Source: Mallotus nudiflorus (Eukaryota; Streptophyta; Magnoliopsida; Malpighiales; Euphorbiaceae). Taken from it: 64,000 nucleotides of DNA. The stretch lies in the NCBI GenBank assembly GCA_947683625.1, contig CANTUR010000039.1:1-64000 (forward strand), in the 5' to 3' direction. This document shows positions 1-12,975 of the stretch, piece after piece (within the stretch, counting starts at the first letter, position 1; each line of letters opens with the position of its first letter). The translations under genes were made by a program, and so were the position numbers. Below the pieces are notes generated by a model. It searched no databases. It saw nothing but the letters and a program-made list of their open reading frames with translations, and was not told the origin of the DNA.

Positions 1-1317
1 CGTGCAAATTTGTGCGCAAATGGTTTCAGGGAAGATATCCAATGTTGAAATCACATATTCACAACACTAATCACGTATTAAAGCTGTTTGAACATATAAA
101 TATAAATGAGATGGCTGAGGGCACAATTTGGGCACATTTGTGCCTGTTTGAACGCAAAATGTTAGTTCGTGCAAAATTAATGCACAAATTGTTTAAAACA
201 TGTAATCCAATGTTCAGAATACATATTATCAATCCTAAATACATATTGCAGCAATTAGAACTAATAAATCTAGTTGATTTAATTGAATGCACAATTTGTT
301 CACATTTGCGCATGTTTTAATGCAAAATGTGAACTCGTGCAAATTTGTGCGCAATTGGTTTTAGATAAGATTTCCAATGTTGTAATCACATGTTCATAAC
401 ACTAATCGCACATTCTAGCTTTTCAAACTCTTAAATATAAGTGAGATTGTTGAATGCATAATTTGTGCACATTTGCGCCTGTTAGAACGCAAAATGTTAA
501 CTCGTGCAAAATTTATGCACAAATTGTTTAAAACAGGTAATCCGATGTTGAAACTACATATTATCAATCCTAAAGATATAATCCAGCAACTAAAACTCGT
601 AAATCTGGTAGATTTAATTGAATGCACAATTTGTGCACATTTGCGTATATTTAACGCAAAACGTGAACTCGTGCAAATTTGTGCGCAAATGGTTTCAGAA
701 AAGATATCCAATGTTCAAATCACATATTCACAACACTAATCACATATTAAAGCTGTTTGAACATATAAATATAAATGAGATGGCTGAGGGCACAATTTGT
801 GCACATTTGCGCCTCTTTGAACGCAAAATGTTAGCTCGTGCAAAATTAATGCACAAATTGTTTAAAACATGTAATCCAATGTTCAGAATACATATTATCA
901 ATCCTAAATACATATTGCAGCAATTAAAACTAAAAAATCTAGTTGATTTAATTGAATGCACAATTTGTCCACATTTGCGCATGTTTTAATGCAAAATGTG
1001 AACTCGTGCAAATTTGTGCGCAGTTGGTTTTAGACAAGATTTCCAATGTTGTAATCACATGTTCATAACACTAATCGCACATTCTAGCTTTTCAAACTCA
1101 TAAATATAAGTGAGATTGTTGAATGCATAATTTGTGCACATTTGCGCCTGTTAGAATGCAAAATGTTAACTCGTGCAAAATTTATGCACAAATTGTTTAA
1201 AACATGTAATCCGATGTTGAAACTACATATTATCAATCCTGAAGATATAATCCAGCAACTAAAACTCATAAATCTGGTAGATTTAATTGAATGCACAATT
1301 TGTGCACATTTGCGTAT
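1..1317. repeat. Segment duplicated at 13025-14341 (offset 13,024 bp)
   Basis: The first about 1.3 kb matches 13025 onward with no difference I could see, including the private GGGAAGATATCC variant. The first mismatch is at about 1318 (tatatttta against tatgtttta). After that point the two copies differ in unit order and in indel content. Confidence 0.85.
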
Positions 1318-4300
1318 ATTTTAACGCAAAACGTGAACTCGTGCAAATTTGTGCGCAAATGGTTTCAGACAAGATATCCAATGTTCAAATCACATATTCA
1401 CAACACTAATCACATATTAAAGCTGTTTGAACATATGAATATAAATGAGATGGCTGAGGGCACAATTTGTGCACATTTGCGCCTCTTTGAACGCAAAATG
1501 TTTGCTCGTTGCAAAATTAATGCACAAATTGTTTAAAACATGTAATCCAATGTTCAGAATACATATTATCAATCCTGAATACATATTGCAGCAATTAAAA
1601 CTAATAAATCTAGTTGATTTAATTGAATGCACAATTTGTGCACATTTGCGCAAGTTTTAATGCAAAATGTGAACTCGTGCAAATTTGTGCGCAATTGGTT
1701 TTAGACAAGATTTCCATTGTTAAAATCACATGTTCACAACACTAATCATATATTCTATCTTTTTAAACTCATAAATATAAGTGAGATTGTTGAATGCATA
1801 ATTTGTGCACATTTGCGCCTGTTAGAACGCAAAACGTTAACTCGTGCAAAATTTATGCACAAATTATTTAAAACATGTAATCCGATGTTGAAACTACATA
1901 TTATCAATCCTAAAGATATAATCCAGCAACTAAAACTCGTAAATCTGGTAGATTTAATTGAAAGCACAATTTTTGCACATTTGCGCATGTTTTAACGCAA
2001 AACGTGAACTCGTGCAAATTTGTGCGCAAATGGTTTCAGACAAGATATCCAATGTTGAAATCACATATTCACAACACTAATCACGTATTAAAGCTGTTTG
2101 AACATATAAATATAAATGAGATGGCTGAGGGCACAATTTGGGCACATTTGTGCCTGTTTGAACGCAAAATGTTAGCTCGTGCAAAATTAATGCACAAATT
2201 GTTTAAAACATGTAATCCAATGTTCAGAATACATATTATCAATCCTAAATACATATTGCAGTGATTAAAACTAATAAATCTAGTTGATTTAATTGAATGC
2301 ACAATTTGTGCACATTTGCGAATGTTTTAATGCAAAATGTGAACTCGTGCAAATTTGTGCGCAATTGGTTTTAGACAAGATTTCCAATGTTGTAATCACA
2401 TGTTCACAACACTAATCACACATCTAGCTTTTCAAACTCTTAAATATAAGTGAGATTGTTGAATGCATAATTTGTGCACTTTGCGCCTGTTAGAACGCAA
2501 AATGTTAACTCGTGCAAAATTTATGCACAAATTGTTTAAAACATGTAATCCGATGTTGAAACTACATATTATCAATCCTGAAGATATAATCCAGCAACTA
2601 AAACTCATAAATCTGGTAGATTTAATTGAATGCACAATTTGTGCACATTTGCGTATGTTTTAACGCAAAACGTGAACTCGTTGCAAATTTGTGCGCAAAT
2701 GGTTTCAGACAAGATATCCAATGTTCCAAATCACATATTCACAACACTAATCACATATTAAAGCTGTTTGAACATATGAATATAAATGAGATGGCTGAGG
2801 GCACAATTTGTGCACATTTGCGCCTCTATGAACGCCAAAATGTTTGCTCGTGCAAAATTAATGCACAAATTGTTTAAAACATGTAATCCAATGTTCAGAA
2901 TACATATTATCAATCCTGAATACATATTGCAGCAATTAAAACTAATAAATCTAGTTGATTTAATTGAATGCACAAATTGTGCACATTTGCGCTATGTTTT
3001 AATGCAAAATGTGAACTCGTGCAAATTTGTGCGCAATTGGTTTTAGACAAGATTTCCATGTTAAAATCACATGTTCACAACACTAATCATATATTCTAGC
3101 TTTTTAAACTCATAAATATAAATGAGATTGCTGAATGCGCAATTTGTGCACATTTACGCCTGTTTGAACGTAAAATGTTAACTCGTGCAAAATTTCAGCA
3201 CAAATTGTTTAAAACATGTAATCCAAAGTTCCAACTACATATTTTCAATCCCAAAGGACATAATCCAGGAATTAAAACTCGTAAATCAAGTTGATTTAAT
3301 TGAAAGCACATTTGCGCATGTTTTAAACGCAAATGTGAACTCGTGCAAATTTGTGCGCAAATGCTTTTAAACAAGATATCCAATGTTGTAATCACATGTT
3401 CACAACACTAATCGCACATTCTAGCTTTTCAAACTCATATAATATAAGTGAGATTGTTGAATGCATAATTTGTGCACATTTGCGCCTGTTAGAACGCAAA
3501 ACGTTAACTCGTGCAAAATTTATGCACAAATTGTTTTAGAATATGTAATCCGATGTTGAAACTACACATTATGAATCCTAAAGATATGAATTCAGCAACT
3601 AAAACTCGTAAATCTGGTAGATTTAATTGAATGCACAATTTGTGCACATTTGCGCATGTTTTAACGCAAAACGTGAACTCGAGCAAATTTGTGCGCAAAT
3701 GGTTTCAGAAAAGATATCCAATGTTGAAATCACATATTCACAACACTAATCACGTATTAAAGCTGTTTGAACATATAAATAAAATGAGATGGCTGAGGGC
3801 ACAATTTGTGCACATTTGCGCCTATTTGAACGCAAAATGTTAGCTCGTGCAAAATTAATGTACAAATTGTTTAAAACATGTAATCCGGTGTTCAGAATAC
3901 ATAATATCAATGCCTAAATACATATTGCAGCAATTAAAACTAAATAAATCTAGTTGATTTAATTGAATGCACAATTTGTGCACATTTGCGCATGTTTTAA
4001 TGCAAAATGTGACCTCGTGCAAATTTGTGCGCAATTGGTTTTAGACAAGATTTCCATTGTTAAAATCACATGTTCACAACACTAATCCGTATATTCTATC
4101 TTTTTAACTCATAAATATAAGTGAGATTGTTGAATACATAATTTGTGCACATTTGCGCCTGTTAGAACGCAAAACGTTTAACTCGTGCAAAATTTATGCA
4201 CAAATTATTTAAAACATCTAATCCGATGTTGAAACTACATATTATCAATCCTAAAGATATAATCCAGCAACTAAACTCGTAAATCTGGTAGATTTAATTG

Positions 4301-6430
4301 AATGCACAATTTGTGCACATTTGCGCATGTTTTAACGCAAAACGTGAACTCGTGCAAATTTGTGCGCAAATGGTTTCAGACAAGATATCCAATGTTGAAA
4401 TCACATATTCACAACACTAATCACGTATTAAAGCTGTTTGAACATATAAATATAAATGAGATGGCTGATGGGGGCACAATTTGGGCACATTTGTGCCTGT
4501 TTGAACGCAAAATGTTAGCTCGTGCAAAATTAATGCACAAATTGTTTAAAACATGTAATCCAATGTTCAGAATACATATTATCAATCCTAAATACATATT
4601 GCAGTGATTAAAACTAATAAATCTAGTTTGATTTAATTGAATGCATAATTTGTGCACATTTGCGCATGTTTTAATGCAAAATGTGAACTCGTGCAAATTT
4701 GTGCGCAATTGGTTTTAGACAAGATTTCCAATGTTGTAATCACATGTTCACAACACTAATCACACATTCTAGCTTTTCAAACTCATAAATATAAGTGAGA
4801 TTGTTTGAATGCATAATTTGTGCACATTTTCGCCTGTTAGAACGCAAAATGTTAACTCGTGCAAAATTTATGCACAAATTGTTTAAAACATGTAATCCGA
4901 GTTGAAAACTACATATTATCAATCATGAAGATATAATCCAGCAACTAAAACTCATAAATCTGGTAGATTTAATTGAATGCACAATTTGTGCACATTTGCG
5001 TTGTTTTAACGCAAAACGTGAACTCGTGCAAATTTGTGCGCAAATGGTTTCAGACAAGATATCCAATGTTCAAATCACATATTCACAACACTAATCACAT
5101 GTTAAAGCTGTTTGAACATATGAATATAAATGAGAAGGCTGGAGGGCACAATTTGTGCACATTTGCGCCTCTTTGAACGCAAAATGTTTGCTCGGCAAAA
5201 TTAATGCACAAATTGTTTTAAAACATGTAATCCAATAGTTCAGATACATATTATCAATCCTGAATACATATTGCAGCAATTAAAACTAATAAATCTAGTT
5301 GATTTAATTGAATGCACAAATTGTGCACATTTGCGCATGTTTTAATGCAAAATGTGAACTCGTGCAAATTTGTGAGCAATTGGTTTTAGACAAGATTTCC
5401 ATTGTTAAAATCACATGTTCACAACACTAATCATATATTCTAGCTTTTTTAAACTCATAAATATAAATGGATTGCTGAATGCGCAATTTGTGCACATTTG
5501 CGCCTGTTTGAACGTAAAATGTTAACTCGTGCAAAATTTCAGCACAAATTGTTTAAAACATGTAATCCAAAGTTCCAACTACATATTTTCAATCCCAAAG
5601 GACATATTCCAGGAATTAAATCTCGTAAATCAAGTTGATTTAATTGAAAGCACATTTGCGCATGTTTTTAATGCAAAATGTGAACTCGTGCAAATTTGTG
5701 CGCAAATGCTTTTAAACAAGATATCCAATGTTGTAATCACATGTTAACAACACTAATCGCACATTCTAGCTTTTCAAACTCATAAATATAAGTGAGATTG
5801 TTGAATGCATAATTTGTGCACATTTGCGCCTGTTAGAACGCAAAACGTTAACTCGTGCAAAATTTATGCACAAATTGTTTAAAATATGTAATCCGATGTT
5901 GAAACTACACATTATGAATCCTAAAGATATAATCCAGCAACTAAAACTCGTTAAATCTGGTAGATTTAATTGAATGCACAATTTGTGCACATTGCGCATG
6001 TTTTAACGCAAAACGTGAACTCGTGCAAATTTGTGCGCAAATGGTTTCAGACAAGATATCCAATGTTCAAATCACATATTCACAACACTAATCATGTATT
6101 AAAGCTATTTGAAACATATAAATATAAATGAGATGGCTGAGGGCACAATTTGTGCACATTTGCGCCTATTTGAACGCAAAATGTTAGCTCGTGCAAAATT
6201 AATGTACAAATTGTTTAAAACATGTAATCCAGTGTTCAGAATACATATTATCAATGCTAAATACATATTGCAGCAATTAAAACTAATAAATCTAGTTGAT
6301 TTAATTGAATGCACAATTTGTGCACATTTGTGCATGTTTTAATGCAAAATGTGAACTCGTGCAAATTTGTGCGGAATTGGTTTTAGACAAGATTCCCATT
6401 GTTAAATCACATGTTCACAACACTACTCCA
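1318..6430. other. Indel-rich stretch of the satellite
   Basis: Single-base gains and losses relative to the surrounding units are frequent here. Examples are ctcgttgcaaa (1506), gtgcactttgcg (2476), gttccaaatc (2724), gcgctatgttt (2991), ctgatgggggcac (4468), ctagtttgattt (4626), ggctggagggc (5138), gctcggcaaaa (5191) and ctcgttaaatc (5948). I counted about 40. They stop abruptly near 6.43 kb. Low consensus quality of the assembly is the simplest explanation; local decay of an old block is the alternative. Confidence 0.8.
1674..6355. repeat. Two tandem copies of a ~2.34-kb, seven-unit higher-order repeat
   Basis: Copies run 1674-4013 and 4014-6355. Each has the order B/C hybrid, A, B/C hybrid, A, B, C, A. 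Both carry private variants such as GCAGTGATTA in the third unit (near 2262 and 4602) and an extra G in cccaaaggacat (near 3255 and 5600), so they are copies of each other. They differ by many single-base insertions and deletions. Confidence 0.75.
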
Positions 6431-7638
6431 TATATTGTATCTTTTTAAACTCATAAATATAAGTGAGATTGTTGAATGCATAATTTGTGCACATTTGTGC
6501 CTGTTAGAACGCAAAACGTTAACTCGTGCAAAATTTATGCACAAATTGTTTAAAACATGTAATCCGATGTTGAAACTACATATTATCAATCCTAAAGATA
6601 TAATCCAGCAACTAAAACTCGTAAATCTGGTAGATTTAATTGAATGTACAATTTGTGCACATTTGCGCATGTTTTAACGCAAAACGTGAACTCGTGCAAA
6701 TTTGTGCGCAAATGGTTTCAGACAAGATATCCAATGTTCAAATCACATATTCACAACACTAATCACATATTAAAGTTGTTTGAACATATAAATATAAATG
6801 AGATGGCTGAGGGCACAATTTGTGCACATTTGCGCCTCTTTGAACGCAAAGTGTTTGCTCGTGCAAAATTAATGCACAAATTGTTTAAAACATGTAATCC
6901 AATGTTCAGAATACATATTATCAATCCTAAATACATATTGCAGCAATTAAAACTAATAAATCTAGTTGATTTAATTGAATGCACAATTTGTGCACATTTG
7001 CGCATGTTTTAATGCAAAATGTGAACTCGTGCAAATTTGTGCGCAATTGGTTTTAGACAAGATTTCCATTGTTAAAATCACATGTTCACAACACTAATCA
7101 TATATTCTAGCTTTTTAAACTCATAAATATAAATGAGATTGCTGAATGCGCAATTTGTGCACATTTGCGCCTGTTTGAACGTAAAATGTTAACTCGTGCA
7201 AAATTTCAGCACAAATTGTTTAAAACATGTAATCCAAAGTTCCAACTACATATTTTCAATCCCAAAGACATATTCCAGGAATTAAAACTCGTAAATCAAG
7301 TTGATTTAATTGAAAGCACATTTGCGCATCTTTTTAATGCAAAATGTGAACTCGTGCAAATTTGTGCGCAAATGCTTTTAAACAAGATATCCAATGTTGT
7401 AATCACATGTTCACAACACTAATCGCACATTCTAGCTTTTCAAACTCATAAATATAAGTGAGATTGTTGAATGCATAATTTGTGCACATTTGTGCCTGTT
7501 AGAACGCAAAACGTTAACTCGTGCAAAATTTATGCACAAATTGTTTAAAACATGTAATCCGATGTTCAAACTACATATTATCAATCCTAAAGATATAATC
7601 CAGCAACTAAAACTCGTAAATCTGGTAGATTTAATTGA

Positions 7639-8976
7639 ATGTACAATTTGTGCACATTTGCGCATGTTTTAACGCAAAACGTGAACTCGTGCAAATTTGT
7701 GCGCAAATGGTTTCAGAAAAGATATCCAATGTTCAAATCACATATTCACAACACTAATCATGTATTAAAGCTGTTTGAACATATAAATATAAATGAGATG
7801 GCTGAGGGCACAATTTGCGCACATTTGCGCCTATTTGAACGCAAAATGTTAGCTCGTGCAAAATTAATGTACAAATTGTTTAAAACATGTAATCCAGTGT
7901 TCAGAATACATATTATCAATCCTAAATACATATTGCAGCAATTAAAACTAATAAATCTAGTTGATTTAATTGAATGCACAATTTGTGCACATTTGCGCAT
8001 GTTTTAATGCAAAATGTGAACTCGTGCAAATTTGTGCGGAATTGGTTTTAGACAACATTTCCATTGTTAAAATCACATGTTCGCAACACTAATCATATAT
8101 TGTATCTTTTTAAACTCATAAATATAAGTCAGATTGTTGAATGCATAATTTGTGCACATTTGTGCCTGTTAGAACGCAAAACGTTAACTCGTCCAAATTT
8201 ATGCACAAATTGTTTAAAACATGTAATCCGATGTTGAAACTACATATTATCAATCCTAAAGATATAATCCAGCAACTAAAACTCGTAAATCTGGTAGATT
8301 TAATTGAATGTACAATTTGTGCACATTTGCGCATGTTTTAACGCAAAACGTGAACTCGTGCAAATTTGTGCGCAAATGGTTTCAGAAAAGATATCCAATG
8401 TTCAAATCACATATTCACAACACTAATCATGTATTAAAGCTGTTTGAACATATAAATATAAATGAGATGGCTGAGGGCACAATTTGCGCACATTTGCGCC
8501 TATTTGAACGCAAAATGTTAGCTCGTGCAAAATTAATGTACAAATTGTTTAAAACATGTAATCCAGTGTTCAGAATACATATTATCAATCCTAAATACAT
8601 ATTGCAGCAATTAAAACTAATAAATCTAGTTGATTTAATTGAATGCACAATTTGTGCACATTTGCGCATGTTTTAATGCAAAATGTGAACTCGTGCAAAT
8701 TTGTGCGGAATTGGTTTTAGACAACATTTCCATTGTTAAAATCACATGTTCGCAACACTAATCATATATTGTATCTTTTTAAACTCATAAATATAAGTCA
8801 GATTGTTGAATGCATAATTTGTGCACATTTGTGCCTGTTAGAACGCAAAACGTTAACTCGTCCAAATTTATGCACAAATTGTTTAAAACATGTAATCCGA
8901 TGTTGAAACTACATATTATCAATCCTAAAGATATAATCCAGCAACTAAAACTCGTAAATCTGGTAGATTTAATTGA
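7639..8976. repeat. Perfect tandem duplication of a 669-bp A + B/C unit pair
   Basis: 7639-8307 and 8308-8976 look identical. They share rare variants such as gacaacatttcc, gttcgcaacac, aagtcagattg and ctcgtccaaat. The next 669-bp block, from 8977, already differs, so this is a recent local duplication. Confidence 0.85.
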
Positions 8977-11900
8977 ATGTACAATTTGTGCACATTTGCG
9001 CATTTTTTAACGCAAAACGTGAACTCGTGCAAATTTGTGCGCAAATGGTTTCAGACAAGATATCCAATGTTCAAATCACATATTCACAACACTAATCACA
9101 TATTAAAGCTGTTTGAACATATAATTATAAATGAGATGGCTGAGGGCACAATTTGTGCACATTTGCGCCTCTTTGAACGCAAAGTGTTTGCTCGTGCAAA
9201 ATTAATGCACAAATTGTTTAAAACATGTAATCCAATGTTCAGAATACATATTATCAATCCTAAATACATATTGCAGCAATTAAAACTAATAAATCTAGTT
9301 GATTTAATTGAATGCACAATTTGTGCACATTTGCGCATGTTTTAATGCAAAATGTGAACTCATGCAAATTTGTGCGCAATTGGTTTTAGACAAGATTTCC
9401 ATTATTAAAATCACATGTTCACAACACTAATCGCACATTCTAGCTTTTCAAACTCATAAATATAAGTGAGATTGTTGAATGCATAATTTGTGCACATTTG
9501 CGCCTATTAGAACGCAAAATGTTAACTCGTGCAAAATTTATGCACAAATTGTTTAAAACATGTAATCCGATGTGGAAACTACAGATTATCAATCCTGAAG
9601 AAATAATCCAGCAACTAAAACTCATAAATCTGGTAGATTTAATTGAATGCACAATTTGTGCACATTTGCATATGTTTTAACGCAGAACGTGAACTCGTGC
9701 AAATTTGTGCGCAAATGGTTTCAGACAAGATATCCAATGTTCAAATCACATATTCACAACACTAATCACATATTAAAGCTGTTTGAACATATAAATATAA
9801 ATGAGATGGCTGAGGGCACAATTTGTGCACATTTGCGCCTCTTTGAACGCAAAATGTTTGCTCGTGCAAAATTAATGCACAAATTGTTTAAAACATGTAA
9901 TCCAATGTTCAGAATACATATTATCAATCCTAAATACATATTGCAGCAATTAAAACTAATAAATCTAGTTGATTTAATTGAATGCACAAATTGTGCACAT
10001 TTGCGCATGTTTTAATGCAAAATGTGAACTCGTGCAAATTTGTGCGCAATTGATTTTAGACAAGATTTCCATTGTTAAAATCACATGTTCATAACACTAG
10101 TAATATATTCTAGCTTTTTAAACTCATAAATATAAATGAGATTGCTGAATGCGCAATTTGTGCACATTTGCTCCTGTTTGAACGCAAAATGTTAACTCAT
10201 GCAAAATTTCAGGACAAATTGTTTAAAACATGTAATCCAAAGTTCCAACTACATATTTTCAATCCCAAAGACATATTCCATGAATTAAAACTTGTAAATC
10301 AAGTTGATTTAATTGAAAGCACATTCGCGCATGTTTTTAATGCAAAATGTGAACTCGTGCAAATTTGTGCGCAAATGCTTTTAAACAAGATATCCAATGT
10401 TGTAATCACATGTTCACAACACTAATCGCACATTCTAGCTTTTTAAACTCATAAATATAAGTGAGATTGTTAAATGAATAATTTGTGCACATTTGCGCCT
10501 GTTAGAACGCAAAACGTTAACTCGTGCAAAATTTATGCACAAATTGTTTCAAACATGTAATCCGAAGTTCAAACTACATATTATCAATCCTAAAGATATA
10601 ATCCAGCAACTAAAACTCGTAAATCTAATAGATTTAATTGAATGCACAATTTGTGCACATTTGCGCATGTTTTAACGCAAAACGTGAACTCGTGCAAATT
10701 TGTGCGCAAATGGTTTCAGACAAGATATCCAATGTTCAAATCACATATTCACAACACTAATCACATATTAAAGCTGTTTGAACATATAAATATAAATGAG
10801 ATGGCTGAGGGCACAATTTGTGCACATTTGCCCCTCTTTGAACGCAAAATGTTAGCTCGTGCAAAATTAATGCACAAATTGTTTAAAACATGTAATCCAA
10901 TGTTCAGAATACATATTATCAATCCTAAATACATATTGCAGCAATTAAAATAATAAATCTGGTAGATTTAATTGAATGCACAATTTGTGCACATTTGCGC
11001 ATGTTTTAACGCAAAACGTGAACTACTGCAAATTTGTGCGCAAATGGTTTCAGACAAGATATCCAATGTTCAAATCACATATTCACAACACTAATCACGT
11101 ATTAAAGCTGTTTGAACATATAAATATAAATGAGATGGCTGAGGGCACAATTTGGGCACATTTGTGCCTGTTTGAACGCAAAATGTTAGCTCGTGCAAAA
11201 TTAATGCACAAATTGTTTAAAACATGTAATCCAATGTTCAGAATACATATTATCAATCCTAAATACATATTGCAGCAATTAAAACTAATAAATCTAGTTG
11301 ATTTAATTGAATGCACAATTTGTCCACATTTGCGCATGTTTTAATGCAAAATGTGAACTCGTGCAAATTTGTGCGCAGTTGGTTTTAGACAAGATTTCCA
11401 ATGTTGTAATCACATGTTCATAACACTAATCGCACATTCTAGCTTTTCAAACTCATAAATATAAGTGAGATTGTTGAATGCATAATTTGTGCACATTTGC
11501 GCCTGTTAGAATGCAAAATGTTAACTCGTGCAAAATTTATGCACAAATTGTTTAAAACATGTAATCCGATGTTGAAACTACATATTATCAATCCTGAAGA
11601 TATAATCCAGCAACTAAAACTCATAAATCTGGTAGATTTAATTGAATGCACAATTTGTGCACATTTGCGTATGTTTTAACGCAAAACGTGAACTCGTGCA
11701 AATTTGTGCGCAAATGGTTTCAGACAAGATATCCAATGTTCAAATCACATATTCACAACACTATTCACATATTAAAGCTGTTTGAACATATAAATATAAA
11801 TGAGATGGCTGAGGGCACAATTTGTGCACATTTGCCCCTCTTTGAACGCAAAAAGTTAGCTCGTGCAAAATTAATGCACAAATTGTTTAAAACATGTAAT

Positions 11901-12975
11901 CCAATGTTCAGAATACATATTACCAATCCTAAATACATATTGCAGCAATTCAAACTAATAAATCTGGTAGATTTAATTGAATGCACAATTTGTGCACATT
12001 TGCGCATGTTTTAACGCAAAACGTGAACTCGTGCAAATTTGTGCGCAAATGGTTTCAGACAAGATATCCAATGTTCAAATCACATATTCACAACACTAAT
12101 CACGTGTTAAAGCTGTTTGAACATATAAATATAAATGAGATGGCTGAGGGCACAATTTGGGCACATTTGTGCCTGTTTGAACGCAAAATGTTAGCTCGTG
12201 CAAAATTAATGCACAAATTGTTTAAAACATGTAATCCAATGTTCATAATACATATTATCAATCCTAAATACATATTGTAGCAATTAAAACTAATAAATCT
12301 AGTTGATTTAATTGAATGCACAATTTGTGCACATTTGTGCATGTTTTAATGCAAAATGTGAACTCGTGCAAATTTGTGCGCAATTGGTTTAAGGCAAGAT
12401 TTCCATTGTTAAAATCACATGTTCACAACACTAATCATATATTCTAGCTTTTTAAACTCATAAATATAAATAAGATTGCTGAATGCACAATTTGTGCACA
12501 TTTGCGCCTGTTTGAACGTAAAATGTTAACTAGTGCAAAATTGCAGCAAAAATTGTTTAAAACATGTAATCCAAAGTTCCAAATACATATTTTCAATCCC
12601 AAAGACATATTCCAGGAATTAAAACTCGTAAATCAAGTAGATTTAATTGAAAGCACATTTGCGCATGTTTTTAATGCAAAACGTGAACTCGTGCAGATTT
12701 GTTCGCAAATGCTTTTAAACAAGATATCCAATGTTGTTATCACATGTCCACAACACTAATCGCACATTCCAGCTTTTCAAACTCATAAATATAAGTGAGA
12801 TTGTTGAATGCATAATTTGTGCACATTTGCGCCTGTTAGAACGCAAAACGTTAACTCTTGCAAAATTTATGCACAAATTATTTAAAACATGTAATCCGAT
12901 GTTGAAACTACATATTATCAATCCTAAAGATATAATCCAGCAACTAAAACTCGTAAATCTGGTAGATTTAATTGA

